Origin: Allgaiera indica
GTDB taxonomy: Bacteria; Pseudomonadota; Alphaproteobacteria; Rhodobacterales; Rhodobacteraceae
Length of the DNA: 64,000 nucleotides
Assembly (NCBI RefSeq): GCF_900106675.1
Contig: NZ_FNOB01000001.1
Location: forward strand, 124,001-188,000
Direction of reading: 5' to 3'
The notes below the pieces were generated by a model. That model was not told the origin of the DNA and ran no database searches. It saw only the letters and a list, made by a program, of their open reading frames with translations. Of this stretch, positions 1 to 8,247 are shown one piece after another. The position numbers were made by a program, and so were the translations under genes. How positions within the stretch are numbered: the stretch's first letter is position 1; each line of letters starts with the position of its first letter.

Positions 1-874
1 TGGCGCCGCCCACGCCCAAAGGCATCCCCGGCATCGGGATGTAGGGAGACCCGCCGGCCTTGGGCCCCACGGCGCGCAGTTCGGCCTCGGCCTGGGCGGT
101 CTTTTGCTGCATCTCGGCGCGGCGGCGGTGCTTGCCACGCGGCTCTCCGCGCCATTCGCGATAGGCGACGGTGATCGTGTCCTCGTCCATCATCGCGGCC
201 TGAATACGCGGCCAGGGGCAGGCATAGATGCAGATCTGTTCCCGCGCGAAGCCGCCGAAGGCAAAGGTGGTGCCGGTCAGCACCGCGACGGTCATATAGG
301 CGACGGGATGGGCCTGACCCGTCAGCAGATTGACCAGCAGCGTCGGCGCATCGGCGAAATAGAACACCCAGGCGCCGCCGGTGGCCAGGCCGATCAGCAT
401 CCAGGCGATCCATTTTATTACCCGCAGGCGCAGTTTGCGCGCGCTCCAATCCTCTCGATAGAGCCGCAGGCGCGCGTTGCGGTCGCCCTCGATCCAGCGC
501 TCGACCAGAAGGAAGAGATCGGTCCAGACGGTCTGCGGGCAGGTATAGCCGCACCAGACCCGGCCCAACGCCGAGGTAAACAGAAAAAGCCCCAGCCCGG
601 CCATGATCAGAAGCCCCGCGACGAAATAGAACTCGTGCGGCCAGATCTCGATCCAGAAGAAAAAGAAACGCCGGTTGGCCAGATCCACCAGCACGGCCTG
701 ATCGGGCAGGTTTGGTCCGCGATCCCAGCGGATCCAGGGGGTGACGTAGTAGATCCCCAGTGTCACCGCCATGATCACCCACTTGAGGCTGCGAAAGCGG
801 CCGCGCACCCGGCGCGGGAAGATCGGCGCCCGCGCGGTATAAAGTGGCTCGGGGCTGGTGTCTTGCGAACTCAA
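1..874 (-). CDS. ccoG: Cytochrome cbb3 oxidase accessory protein CcoG, 3' end beyond window
   Basis: This membrane polyferredoxin acts in copper delivery and assembly of the cbb3 terminal oxidase. About 291 residues are visible, with hydrophobic segments after residue 30, the motif WCGYTCPQTVW followed by ERWIEGDRNAR, and then the segment REQICIYACPWPRIQ, all typical of CcoG/FixG/RdxA. The start is a TTG at 874, chosen because GGAGG lies 6 nt upstream and no in-frame ATG precedes the conserved region. After WRGEPRG, where the family normally runs quickly into the ferredoxin cysteines, there is a charged then Gly/Pro-rich stretch of at least 40 residues reaching the window edge. The gene is separated from ccoNOQP by a lysR/satP insertion and has its own FNR-type box upstream. 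ccoHIS probably follow outside the window. Confidence 0.93.
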   Translation of the reverse strand, partial: MSSQDTSPEPLYTARAPIFPRRVRGRFRSLKWVIMAVTLGIYYVTPWIRWDRGPNLPDQAVLVDLANRRFFFFWIEIWPHEFYFVAGLLIMAGLGLFLFTSALGRVWCGYTCPQTVWTDLFLLVERWIEGDRNARLRLYREDWSARKLRLRVIKWIAWMLIGLATGGAWVFYFADAPTLLVNLLTGQAHPVAYMTVAVLTGTTFAFGGFAREQICIYACPWPRIQAAMMDEDTITVAYREWRGEPRGKHRRRAEMQQKTAQAEAELRAVGPKAGGSPYIPMPGMPLGVGGA

Positions 875-940
875 CTGCGGCCTCCGCTGAAATCACGAAC
901 TCGTGTGATCGAGATATCGGACAACCGCAAGGGCCGTGCC

Positions 941-954
941 TTGACCTGCGTCAA
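941..954. promoter_or_regulatory. FNR/FnrL-type box upstream of ccoG
   Basis: The site reads TTGACCTGCGTCAA, a perfect palindrome of TTGAC and GTCAA with a 4-bp spacer, close to the FNR consensus TTGAT-N4-ATCAA. Its centre is about 73 bp before the ccoG TTG start. On the minus strand GATATC lies about 32 bp from the box centre, the position expected of a -10 element for activation from -41.5. On the plus strand GATAAC (979-984) is about 34 bp away, so either direction is possible. Control of cbb3 assembly genes by FnrL is established in Rhodobacter; occupancy here is inferred. Confidence 0.75.
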
Positions 955-1124
955 TAACACGCCATGGCTTGAAAGAACGATAACGGGCGCCGCCTTTGCC
1001 CTTCTGCGACGCCCGGAAAGATAGACACCGGTGCCCCCAGGAAACGCGCGAACAGGACGGGGCACCGGTGCTGGCCCCGTTGCCAGGGCTCGGATCAATC
1101 TGGAACGTTCCGGGGGGATTCGCC

Positions 1125-1138
1125 TTGACCTGTATCAA
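1125..1138. promoter_or_regulatory. Second FNR/FnrL-type box in the ccoG-satP gap
   Basis: The site reads TTGACCTGTATCAA, matching the FNR half-sites TTGAC and ATCAA around a 4-bp spacer. It is 257 bp from ccoG and 471 bp from satP, too far for simple promoter action on either, and lies about 40 bp before the long inverted repeat at 1179. The promoter it serves is unknown. Confidence 0.6.
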
Positions 1139-1178
1139 ATGGCGCGCCGCTTTGTGGTCGCGCCTTGCACGGCGTCAA

Positions 1179-1303
1179 GGCCGCGGTCGGGCGGGGGCGC
1201 CGCTCCGGCCTCCGCGTACGGACCAGCCGTAGCGTTTTTCCGGCCGCGGGCGGGGCAGCTGCCGCGCGCTGCAGCCGAACGGCACCCCCGCCCGACCGCG
1301 GCC
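1179..1303. repeat. Long-armed inverted repeat (23-nt arms, 79-nt loop)
   Basis: The arms at 1179-1201 and 1281-1303 are reverse complements over 23 positions with a single mismatch, which becomes a G-U pair in one strand's RNA. The arms are G/C only apart from single bases, so an RNA crossing this region would form a very stable closing stem with further internal pairing. No T-tract follows either arm, so it does not look like a simple terminator. Function is unknown. Confidence 0.7.
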
Positions 1304-1602
1304 GGAATATGTACCGCAGCCCCGCCCCCCCCCCGGCGCGGAAGGGCACTTCGCGGCGGCAGCGCAATCACGGCGCGATCACCTTGCGGTCAGAGTTCGC
1401 GAGCAGATTGTCACGATCCCGCGCGGCAATACAGACATGGATGACATGTGGTTTCGGCGGAGCTAGCTCTGCCTGTCATCGGTGGATTTCCACCTGTGGG
1501 TGCGCTCAGAGCAGAGCCACGCGCAAGACGCGGACGGGGCCGGGCCCGGACCCCGCCTGAGCCGCCGATGCCATCTATCGGGCCCGAAGAGGAGGAGACT
1601 CG

Positions 1603-2160
1603 ATGAAGTTTGCCAATCCCGCCCCCTTGGGGCTTGCCGGTTTCGCCTTCACCACCTGGATGCTCAGCATGCATAACGCAGGCTGGTTCGGAGGTGCCGA
1701 CGTCGACCTTGTGCTGGCGCTCGCGTTCGCCTACGGCGGCTCGGCCCAATTGCTGGCCGGGCTTCTGGAATACCCGCGCGGCAACACCTTTGGCTTGGTC
1801 GCCTTCGTCAGCTATGGCGCCTTCTGGTGGTCCTGGGCGCTGTTCACGATGATGTTCCACGGCAAGGCACCTGGCATTTTCATCGGCTGGTACCTGTTCG
1901 TGTGGGGGGTCTTCACCTTCTACATGTGGCTGGCCACCTTCCGCGCCAACAAGGCGCTGCAGCTGGTGTTCCTGGCGCTGTGGCTGACCTTCGTGCTGCT
2001 TGCCCTGGGCGTTTGGTTCGCCCCCGTGCTGGGCACCATCGGCGGCTATGTCGGGCTGGTGACCGCGGTGCTCGCCTTCTACCTTTCGGCCGCCGAGGTC
2101 ATCAACGAGAACTACGGCCGTACGGTCCTGCCGATCGGCCCCTACGCCTCCGCCGTCTGA
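1603..2160 (+). CDS. satP: Acetate/succinate permease of the GPR1/FUN34/YaaH (SatP) family
   Basis: The 185-residue protein begins with the family signature NPAPLGLAGF (residues 4-13) and has about six hydrophobic segments, the usual layout of proton-coupled acetate/succinate permeases of the inner membrane. AmiS/UreI-type amide channels are a distant alternative of similar size, but the NPAPLGL motif favours SatP. GAGGAGGAG lies just before the ATG. The 3' end overlaps the convergent LysR gene by 19 bp. The satP-lysR pair sits between ccoNOQP and ccoG, which are usually adjacent. Control by the neighbouring LysR protein is plausible but unproven. Confidence 0.88.
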   Translation: MKFANPAPLGLAGFAFTTWMLSMHNAGWFGGADVDLVLALAFAYGGSAQLLAGLLEYPRGNTFGLVAFVSYGAFWWSWALFTMMFHGKAPGIFIGWYLFVWGVFTFYMWLATFRANKALQLVFLALWLTFVLLALGVWFAPVLGTIGGYVGLVTAVLAFYLSAAEVINENYGRTVLPIGPYASAV

Positions 2161-3041
2161 GGCCCCGCGCCCGCCACCTGCCGCCGCGCCCATCGGGCGA
2201 AGGCACGGGCCGGCGGGCGCAACACGCCCTCGGGCGTCACCAGGAAATACCCCTTCTTGCGATCGTCGGCATACAGCACGCGCAGCCGTCCCGCGGCGAT
2301 ATCCGCCGCGACGAAGGCCCCGGCGATCACTGCCACCCCCATTCCGTCGCGCGCCGCGTCGATCATCATGTTGCCGGGCAGCGATACGATCCCGCGTCGC
2401 GCCCTGGTGGCCACACCATGCGCCTGCAGGAAATCCGTGGCCTCGCTGGTGCCCAGCTCCTGCATCCAGGGATAACCCGCCAGATCGGCAAGGTCGCCCA
2501 CCGGCCCCGCGCCCACCAGCCCGGGCGCCGCGACCACCACCATTCCCGAATCCACCAGCCGATGCACCACGTAGCCCGGCCAGTCACCGCTACCGTAGCG
2601 CAGGGCGATGTCATAGCCGCCGCGCCCCAGCGGCTGCACCGCCCCGCTGGGATCGATCACCACGTCGATGTCCGGGTGCTGATCGCGAAACTCGGCGATC
2701 CGCGGCATCAGCCAGCCGGCGGCGAAGCTGGGCGTCGTGGTCAGGCGCAACGGGCGCGCGGCCTCGGCCCCGGTCAGGCGCTCGACCATGCGGGCGATCT
2801 CTCCAAAGCCGCCGGCCAGCGCCCCGGCCAGAAGTTCGCCCTCGGGTGTCAGCGTCAGTGCCCGGCCAGCGCGGCGCAGAAGCTGCACGCCCAGATGGGC
2901 CTCGAGCACCCGCAATTGCTGACTGATCGCGGCATGGCTGACGCCCAGCGCATCGGCCGCGGCGACCACGGTGCCGGTTTCGGCATAGGCCGAAAACGCG
3001 CGCAGGGCGGTGAGCGGGGGAAGATCGCGCCAAGGTATCAT
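2142..3041 (-). CDS. LysR-family transcriptional regulator, GcvA-like
   Basis: The 299-residue protein has an N-terminal winged helix-turn-helix (PPLTALRAF, then ALGVSHAAISQQLRVLE, residues about 8-50) and a periplasmic-binding-fold effector domain of about 200 residues. Length and N-terminus match the GcvA/AmpR branch of LysR regulators. It is convergent with satP (19-bp overlap) and divergent from the small ORF at 3140, with 98 bp between them. LysR proteins often autoregulate and control the divergent gene, so the small ORF or satP are candidate targets. The effector is not predictable from sequence. Confidence 0.92.
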   Translation of the reverse strand: MIPWRDLPPLTALRAFSAYAETGTVVAAADALGVSHAAISQQLRVLEAHLGVQLLRRAGRALTLTPEGELLAGALAGGFGEIARMVERLTGAEAARPLRLTTTPSFAAGWLMPRIAEFRDQHPDIDVVIDPSGAVQPLGRGGYDIALRYGSGDWPGYVVHRLVDSGMVVVAAPGLVGAGPVGDLADLAGYPWMQELGTSEATDFLQAHGVATRARRGIVSLPGNMMIDAARDGMGVAVIAGAFVAADIAAGRLRVLYADDRKKGYFLVTPEGVLRPPARAFARWARRQVAGAGPQTAEA

Positions 3042-3139
3042 TCAATCTGATCTTACATATCGAAAATATTCCAGACTCGCATGATGAACCGTTTTTGCCA
3101 AAGCTGAAAGGGCACCCAGGCACAGAACGGAGTCAGTTC

Positions 3140-3376
3140 ATGTTGAGAATATTTGCAGATAGCTTTCTTCTGGCCAGCGGCGTCACCCGCCCCCGGCCCG
3201 AGCGGCGGGCGCAAGGCGTGGTCGACAGCCCCGCCGCCCACGACCCCGAGCGCGTCTGGCTTTCCGCCGACTTCGAGCGCCGCTACCGTCGCGCCGAACG
3301 GGTGGAGCACCGCCGCGCGAAGCCCGCATTCTGGCGCGGGCGGCGCAGGCCGTCGCCGGAAACCGGTGCGGAATGA
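3140..3376 (+). CDS. Small protein of unknown function, divergent from the LysR gene
   Basis: The open frame encodes 78 residues starting MLRIFADSFLL, with GGAG nearby upstream, and ends just before a bidirectional terminator. The first 16 residues could form an amphipathic or hydrophobic helix; the rest is rich in Arg and acidic residues, with two arginine clusters near the end (FERRYRRAERVEHRR and WRGRRR). I recognise no domain. It is not secreted by any clear signal. Its place, divergent from a LysR gene and closed by a terminator, argues for a real gene, but the basic composition could also be a high-GC artefact. Confidence 0.45.
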   Translation: MLRIFADSFLLASGVTRPRPERRAQGVVDSPAAHDPERVWLSADFERRYRRAERVEHRRAKPAFWRGRRRPSPETGAE

Positions 3377-3381
3377 TCAGC

Positions 3382-3410
3382 AAAAAGGCCCGGCGGGGGC
3401 CGGGCCTTTC
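3382..3410. terminator. Bidirectional terminator between the ccoP operon and the small ORF
   Basis: A perfect 11-bp stem (3384-3394 with 3399-3409) encloses the loop GGGG. On the minus strand it is followed by a T-run (complement of 3382-3386), so it should end the ccoNOQP transcript, whose last stop is at 3440. On the plus strand the stem itself ends in TTT and closes the small ORF. Confidence 0.85.
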
Positions 3411-3439
3411 CGTCGGATTCTGCGGCCCGGGCGCAGCGT

Positions 3440-4315
3440 CTATTCGCCACCGCCCAGGCTGTGGACGTAATAGGTTACGGCCCGGATATCGGCCTCGGAC
3501 AGACGCTTGCCCCAGGCGGGCATCACGCCGAAGCGGGCGTTGGTGACGGTTTCGGTCAGCGTCTTGCGGTCGCCGCCGTAAAGCCAGATCGCGTCGGTCA
3601 GATTCGGCGCCCCCATGGCGCGATCGCCCTTGCCCCCTGCGCCGTGGCAGGCGGCGCAATTGTCGGCGAAGATTGTCTTTCCCGCCTCGACCGCCTTCGG
3701 ATCCGTCGCCGCATTTGTCAGCGACATCACATATTGCACGACCTGAGCGATCTGCGGCTGCGTCAGGATGCCGTCGCGGCCGAAGGCGGGCATCTGGGAA
3801 TAGCGCGCCTCGCTGTCGTCGGTGTTGCGCACACCATGGGTCACGGTGAAGGCGATATCCTTCAACGTACCGCCCCAAAGCCAGTCGTCGTCAAGCAGGT
3901 TGGGGAAGCCCTTGTTGCCCTGCGCGCCCGAACCGTGGCATTGCGCGCACCAGGTGCGAAACACCGCGGCACCGGCATTGGTGGCATATTGCGACAGCGC
4001 AGGGTCGTTCTTGATCTGGCCCAGATCGGTCGCGACCAGCTTGGCCTGGATCGCCTTGTTCTGATTGGTCCAGCTTTGCATCTCGGCCTTCACGTCGCCG
4101 CGCGTCGACCAGCCCAGGACGCCCGGGGTCGCGCCGTTGATCAGCGGCCAGGCCGGGTAGAAGATCGAATAGCCCGCCGCCCAGATGATGCAGACGTAGA
4201 ACACCATCACCCACCAGCGGGGCATCGGGTTATTGAATTCCTCGATCCCGTCCCAGCTATGGCCGGTGGTCTCGACATCGCCGGGCTTGCGGTCGGGTTT
4301 GGTCGGGTCGCTCAT
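3440..4315 (-). CDS. ccoP: Cytochrome c oxidase cbb3-type subunit III (dihaem)
   Basis: The protein (291 residues) is the membrane-anchored dihaem cytochrome that passes electrons from soluble cytochromes c to CcoO/CcoN. It has one N-terminal membrane helix near residues 33-60 and two haem c sites, CAQCH at 123-127 and CAACH at 220-224, each followed by Met-containing segments (SQMPAFG and GVMPAWG) fitting axial ligands. Length is normal. The start overlaps the ccoQ stop (ATGA), so the two are translationally coupled. It is the last gene of ccoNOQP and is followed by a strong terminator. Confidence 0.98.
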   Translation of the reverse strand: MSDPTKPDRKPGDVETTGHSWDGIEEFNNPMPRWWVMVFYVCIIWAAGYSIFYPAWPLINGATPGVLGWSTRGDVKAEMQSWTNQNKAIQAKLVATDLGQIKNDPALSQYATNAGAAVFRTWCAQCHGSGAQGNKGFPNLLDDDWLWGGTLKDIAFTVTHGVRNTDDSEARYSQMPAFGRDGILTQPQIAQVVQYVMSLTNAATDPKAVEAGKTIFADNCAACHGAGGKGDRAMGAPNLTDAIWLYGGDRKTLTETVTNARFGVMPAWGKRLSEADIRAVTYYVHSLGGGE

Positions 4316-4515
4316 TGCGTCGCCTCCTTCTCGGCGGCGTCGGCCGCATCACGGGCCGGGCTGTGTTCGTTACGAAAAATCGCGGTCGCGGCCTCGTCCT
4401 GGTCCTTGCGGCTGCCTGGACGGAAGGCCCAGACGATGACGCCAAGGAAGACCAGAACCAGAAACAGCAGCATCCAGCTATCCGCGAAATGGCGCAGGGT
4501 GTCGTAGGTGCTCAT
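4312..4515 (-). CDS. ccoQ: Cytochrome cbb3 oxidase subunit CcoQ/FixQ
   Basis: This 67-residue protein has a single membrane helix (residues about 14-31) followed by the RPGSRK basic segment and an acidic, Ala-rich tail. CcoQ stabilises the CcoP-CcoNO core and in Rhodobacter has a regulatory role in oxygen signalling. It lies between ccoO (9-bp gap) and ccoP (4-bp overlap), the standard order. Confidence 0.95.
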   Translation of the reverse strand: MSTYDTLRHFADSWMLLFLVLVFLGVIVWAFRPGSRKDQDEAATAIFRNEHSPARDAADAAEKEATQ

Positions 4516-4524
4516 CCCCGCCCC

Positions 4525-5253
4525 CTACCGGCTGGCGTCGGGGGTGAAGGTCGAGAAATCGACCATCGTGCCCAGCACCTGAAGATAGGCGACCAGCGCG
4601 TCCATCTCGGAAATTCCCGGGCGGCCGTCGAAATTGCGCACATTGGTCTTGGAGTAGCGCCGTTGCAGCGCCTCCACCCCGTCGGCATCGGGGTTGGCCT
4701 GCGCGGCGAAATCGGCGCGTGCGCTCTTGAGCATGTCGTCGGTATAGGGCACGCCCACGAAGCGGTTCGTCTTCATCGTGTCGGCGATGTATTCGCCCTC
4801 GATCATCCGGTTCAGCAAGAAGCCGTATTTGGGCATGATCGATTCCGGCACCACCGATTGCGGATTGGTCAGGTGATCCACATGCCAGGCATCCGAATAG
4901 CGCCCGCCGACCCGCGCCAGATCGGGCCCCGTCCGTTTCGAGCCCCATTGGAACGGATGGTCGTACATCGATTCCGCCGCCAGGCTGTAATGGCCATAGC
5001 GCTCGACCTCGTCGCGCATCGGGCGGATCATCTGGCTGTGGCAGACGTAGCAGCCCTCGCGGATGTAGATGTTGCGCCCCTCCAGCTCCAGCGGCGTGTA
5101 GGGGCGGACCCCCTGCACCTTCTCGATCGTGTTCTTGAGGTAGAACAGCGGCACGATCTCGACCAGGCCGCCGATGGTGACCACCAGGAAGGCAAGCACC
5201 AGAAGCAGGGTGGCGTTGGTCTCGATGACCTTGTGTTTGTCCAGAAATGCCAT
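4525..5253 (-). CDS. ccoO: Cytochrome c oxidase cbb3-type subunit II (monohaem)
   Basis: The protein (242 residues) has an N-terminal membrane anchor (residues about 14-38) and a periplasmic cytochrome c domain with haem motif CYVCH at residues 68-72. The conserved strings [15 protein letters not shown] and [16 protein letters not shown] are diagnostic of CcoO/FixO. A later Met in SIMPKY is the likely axial ligand. It follows ccoN by 12 bp in the same operon. Confidence 0.98.
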   Translation of the reverse strand: MAFLDKHKVIETNATLLLVLAFLVVTIGGLVEIVPLFYLKNTIEKVQGVRPYTPLELEGRNIYIREGCYVCHSQMIRPMRDEVERYGHYSLAAESMYDHPFQWGSKRTGPDLARVGGRYSDAWHVDHLTNPQSVVPESIMPKYGFLLNRMIEGEYIADTMKTNRFVGVPYTDDMLKSARADFAAQANPDADGVEALQRRYSKTNVRNFDGRPGISEMDALVAYLQVLGTMVDFSTFTPDASR

Positions 5254-5265
5254 GTCTGCCTCCGC

Positions 5266-6867
5266 TTACTCGGCCGGGATCGCGGCGCCGGCGGGCGCCT
5301 TGGCCCCCACCGAGGTCACGGTCTTCCACAGGTTGAAGCACATGATCAGCGCCCCGGTCAGGTACATCGCCCCGCCCACGGCCCGCACCACGTTCATCGG
5401 GAATTTCGCGGCGACGGTGTCAGCGAAGGAGTTCACCAGGAAGCCGTTGGCATCGACCTCGCGCCACATCAGGCCTTCCATGATCCCCGACACCCACATC
5501 GAGGCGGCGTAGAGAATGATCCCGATGGTGGCGAGCCAGAAGTGCCAGCTGACCAGGCTGAGGCTATAGATCCGTTCGCGATGCCACAGCCGCGGCACCA
5601 GGAAGTAGAGCGCGCCGAAGGTGATCATGCCGTTCCAGCCCAGCGCGCCGGAATGGACATGGCCGATGGTCCAGTCGGTGTAGTGCGACAGCGAATTGAC
5701 CGAACGGATCGACATCATCGGCCCCTCGAAGGTGGACATGCCGTAGAAGCCGACCGAGATCACCATCATCCGGATGATCGGATCAGTGCGCAGCTTGTCC
5801 CAGGCGCCCGACAGCGTCATCAACCCGTTGATCATGCCGCCCCAGGACGGCATCCACAGCATGATCGAGAAGATCATCCCAAGCGTCGAGGCCCAGTCGG
5901 GCAGCGCGGTGTAGTGCAGATGGTGCGGACCGGCCCAGATATACAGGAAGATCAGCGCCCAGAAGTGGATGATCGACAGCTTGTAGCTGTAGACCGGGCG
6001 TTCGGCCTGCTTGGGCACGAAATAATACATCATCCCCAGGAAGCCCGCGGTCAGGAAGAAGCCCACGGCGTTGTGGCCATACCACCACTGGGTCATCGCG
6101 TCCTGCACGCCCGAAAACACCTGCACCGACTTGGATCCGAAGATCGACACCGGAATCGAGATGTTGTTGAAGACATGCAGCATCGCCACCGTCACGATGA
6201 ACGACAGGTAGAACCAGTTCGCGACGTAGATGTGCTTTTCCTTGCGGTTCAGGATGGTGCCCAGGAAGACCGCCAGATAGGCCAACCACACGATCGTCAG
6301 CCACAGGTCGACATACCATTCCGGCTCGGCATATTCCTTGGATTGGGTCGAGCCCAGGATATAGCCCGTCGCGGCCAGCACGATGAACAGGTTGTAGCCC
6401 CAGAACACGAACCAGGCGAGGTTGCCGCCCCACAGCCGCGCGGCCGAGGTGCGTTGCACCACATAGAACGAGGTCGCGATCAGGGCGTTGCCGCCAAAGG
6501 CAAAGATCACGGCCGAGGTGTGCAAGGGCCGCAGTCGGCCAAAATTCATGTAGCCCTGCGCCCATTCGAAGTTCAGCGACGGAAAGGCAAGCTGCGAGGC
6601 GATGAAGGTTCCCGCCAGGAACCCGACCACGCCCCAGAAGGCGGTGGCGACCACACCATAGCGTATGACGCTGTCGAAATATTCGCCCGCGGGCGCCGGC
6701 GCCCGGATGTCGCCTGTCCGCCGCAAGGAGATGATGAACATCACCGTCGCGACCACCAGGATAAGAAAGGCATGCACCTGATAGGCGACGTCATGCGCGA
6801 AATTGGCGGCGATGGCGGCGAAGATCGCAATCAACCCCAACGCGACCAGTTTGATGTAGTCCCACAT
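5266..6867 (-). CDS. ccoN: Cytochrome c oxidase cbb3-type subunit I (catalytic)
   Basis: This haem-copper oxidase subunit reduces oxygen at the b3-CuB centre in the inner membrane. With the start MWDYIK at 6867 it has 533 residues, the normal length; an upstream in-frame ATG at 6945 is rejected because GAGGAAA lies before 6867 and the extension is not conserved-looking. The CuB and haem histidines appear in [24 protein letters not shown] and HVHSGALG. It is the first gene of ccoNOQP, expressed at low oxygen in relatives, and has an FNR-type box about 100 bp upstream. Confidence 0.98.
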   Translation of the reverse strand: MWDYIKLVALGLIAIFAAIAANFAHDVAYQVHAFLILVVATVMFIISLRRTGDIRAPAPAGEYFDSVIRYGVVATAFWGVVGFLAGTFIASQLAFPSLNFEWAQGYMNFGRLRPLHTSAVIFAFGGNALIATSFYVVQRTSAARLWGGNLAWFVFWGYNLFIVLAATGYILGSTQSKEYAEPEWYVDLWLTIVWLAYLAVFLGTILNRKEKHIYVANWFYLSFIVTVAMLHVFNNISIPVSIFGSKSVQVFSGVQDAMTQWWYGHNAVGFFLTAGFLGMMYYFVPKQAERPVYSYKLSIIHFWALIFLYIWAGPHHLHYTALPDWASTLGMIFSIMLWMPSWGGMINGLMTLSGAWDKLRTDPIIRMMVISVGFYGMSTFEGPMMSIRSVNSLSHYTDWTIGHVHSGALGWNGMITFGALYFLVPRLWHRERIYSLSLVSWHFWLATIGIILYAASMWVSGIMEGLMWREVDANGFLVNSFADTVAAKFPMNVVRAVGGAMYLTGALIMCFNLWKTVTSVGAKAPAGAAIPAE

Positions 6868-6959
6868 TGCCCGTGTTTCCTCAGTCGTGCCCCGCCAACG
6901 CCGAACCGGCGGGCAGTCCTCGTTCCGAACGCTTGTGCCCCCCACCGGATAAAGACGCC

Positions 6960-6973
6960 TTGATCCATGTCAA
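6960..6973. promoter_or_regulatory. FNR/FnrL-type box, probably for ccoNOQP
   Basis: The site reads TTGATCCATGTCAA, with half-sites TTGAT and GTCAA around 4 bp. Its centre is about 99 bp upstream of the ccoN start. No clear -10 element is visible at the class II distance, so the exact promoter is uncertain. FnrL activation of ccoNOQP is known in Rhodobacter. Confidence 0.8.
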
Positions 6974-7012
6974 GATTTCGTGAGCAAAAAGTGTGGCCGC
7001 GTGATGTTAAGA

Positions 7013-7026
7013 TTGATCCCGATCAA
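7013..7026. promoter_or_regulatory. Consensus FNR/FnrL box, probably for uspA
   Basis: The site reads TTGATCCCGATCAA, an exact match to TTGAT-N4-ATCAA. Its centre is about 103 bp before the uspA start and 53 bp from the other box, so each divergent gene has a box at about the same distance. Shared control of both genes is possible. Confidence 0.85.
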
Positions 7027-7122
7027 GGCGCCGCCTGCGCGGCGGCGCCAATTTGGATATTGGTCGGAGCGGGCGATAACGCCCGGTGAAGATGTCGGAA
7101 CGAATGCTTCGGGAGGCGCGGG

Positions 7123-7962
7123 ATGTCCTACAAGACTTTGCTGACGGTACTGACCTCGCCCGACGGAGCGGAGGGGACGCTTGCCGCCGCGACCGCGATC
7201 GCACATCGCGAACGCGCGCATCTGGAGGTGCTTTGCCTTGGCATCGACCGCACCCATGCGGGCTACTACGAGGCCGGCGTTAACATGATGCTACAACAGG
7301 AAATGATCGACCGCGCCAAGGCCGACGCCCAGGATCTGACAAAGAAGACACGCGCGATTCTATCGGGCGAGACGATCGGCTGGTCGGTCGAGGCCGGGGT
7401 CGCTCAGATCGGCGGAGTCGGCACCACCGTGGCGCTGCACGCGCGCTTTGCCGATCTGGTCGTGCTACCGCCGCCCTATGGTCCGGGGCGGGGTCCGGAA
7501 GACGAAGCCACGATCGAAGCGGCACTGTTCGCAGGCCAGGCGCCGGTGCTCGTGGTGCCGGCCTCCGGGCTGCGCGAAGGCTTCGGGCGGCACATCGTCG
7601 CAGCGTGGAATCAAAGCAATGAATCCCTCATCGCCGTGCGCCGCGCGCTGCCGCTGCTGATCGAGGCCGACGTGGTGAACATCGCCATCGTCGACCCGCC
7701 CCAGCACGGACCCGAGCGGTCCGATCCCGGCGGACTGCTCAGCCAGATGCTGGCGCGCCATGGCGTGAAGGTCGAGGTGTCGGTGCTGGCGAAGACCCTG
7801 CCGCTGGTGTCCGAGGTGCTCAAGCGGCATCTGCGCGATCAGAACGCCGATCTGCTGGTGATGGGCGCCTACGGCCACTCGCGCCTGCGCGAGGCGATTC
7901 TGGGCGGCGCCACGCGCGCCATGCTCGAAGGCGCGGAATTGCCGGTGTTCATGGCGCATTGA
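7123..7962 (+). CDS. Universal stress protein, tandem UspA domains
   Basis: The 279-residue protein is about twice a single Usp domain. The N-terminal half begins with a Usp-like strand (YKTLLTVLTS), and the C-terminal half ends with the nucleotide-binding signature VMGAYGHSRLREAILGG (residues about 247-263), so the second domain is the likely ATP-binding one. GGGAGG lies before the ATG. A protein of this size beside ccoN is conserved in Rhodobacter and Paracoccus. A consensus FNR box upstream suggests induction at low oxygen. Its partner or client is unknown. Confidence 0.88.
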   Translation: MSYKTLLTVLTSPDGAEGTLAAATAIAHRERAHLEVLCLGIDRTHAGYYEAGVNMMLQQEMIDRAKADAQDLTKKTRAILSGETIGWSVEAGVAQIGGVGTTVALHARFADLVVLPPPYGPGRGPEDEATIEAALFAGQAPVLVVPASGLREGFGRHIVAAWNQSNESLIAVRRALPLLIEADVVNIAIVDPPQHGPERSDPGGLLSQMLARHGVKVEVSVLAKTLPLVSEVLKRHLRDQNADLLVMGAYGHSRLREAILGGATRAMLEGAELPVFMAH

Positions 7963-8247
7963 TCCGCCACCCGACCTGCGCATTCGCCGCCCGCGCCCCT
8001 CTTGGGTCGCCGCGCGCCCGCGTGGCGCGTTTCCCAAAGCCGGAGATGCCACGCCCCCCCGGGGGCCTGGGCCGGCAGCACGGCTGCCGACACTTCCGAC
8101 GAAGCATTTCGCACGGCAAAACGCGCGGAACCTTCCGCCTTTCAGCGTTCCTCAAATACGCCCTGGCAGGCGCAGCACCCCCGCCGCCGACACGGGGAAA
8201 AACGCCTGCCCGAGCATCATTGATCAACCGCGCCTGCCGCCAAAGAC
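7963..8247. other. Gap between convergent uspA and aldehyde dehydrogenase genes
   Basis: No gene was found. An 8-bp inverted repeat (8165-8172 with 8203-8210) with inner CCCC/GGGG pairing and a smaller GGCAGC/GCTGCC hairpin near 8074 could act as a terminator for either convergent gene, but neither has a clear T-tract. Confidence 0.4.

Larger units (their letters stand above)
875..1602. other. 728-bp intergenic region between divergent ccoG and satP-like gene
   Basis: No convincing gene was found; the open frames here are Arg/Pro/Ala-rich by-products of high GC. The stretch holds two FNR-type boxes (941-954 and 1125-1138), a long inverted repeat (1179-1303) and a run of ten C at 1325-1334. 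It is the longest gene-free stretch in the window, so an untranslated transcript here is possible but not shown. Confidence 0.7.

Noticed and set aside
1325-1334. Run of ten C, and another at 51545-51554, as phase-variable tracts
   Set aside because: Both lie in non-coding DNA and neither sits in a promoter spacer that I can define; they could also be sequencing artefacts.
4315-6963. Long open frame (882 codons) on the plus strand antisense to ccoOQN
   Set aside because: It is a GC-driven shadow of ccoNOQ: rich in Arg, His, Gln and Asp, no recognisable domain, and the opposite strand has unmistakable oxidase motifs.
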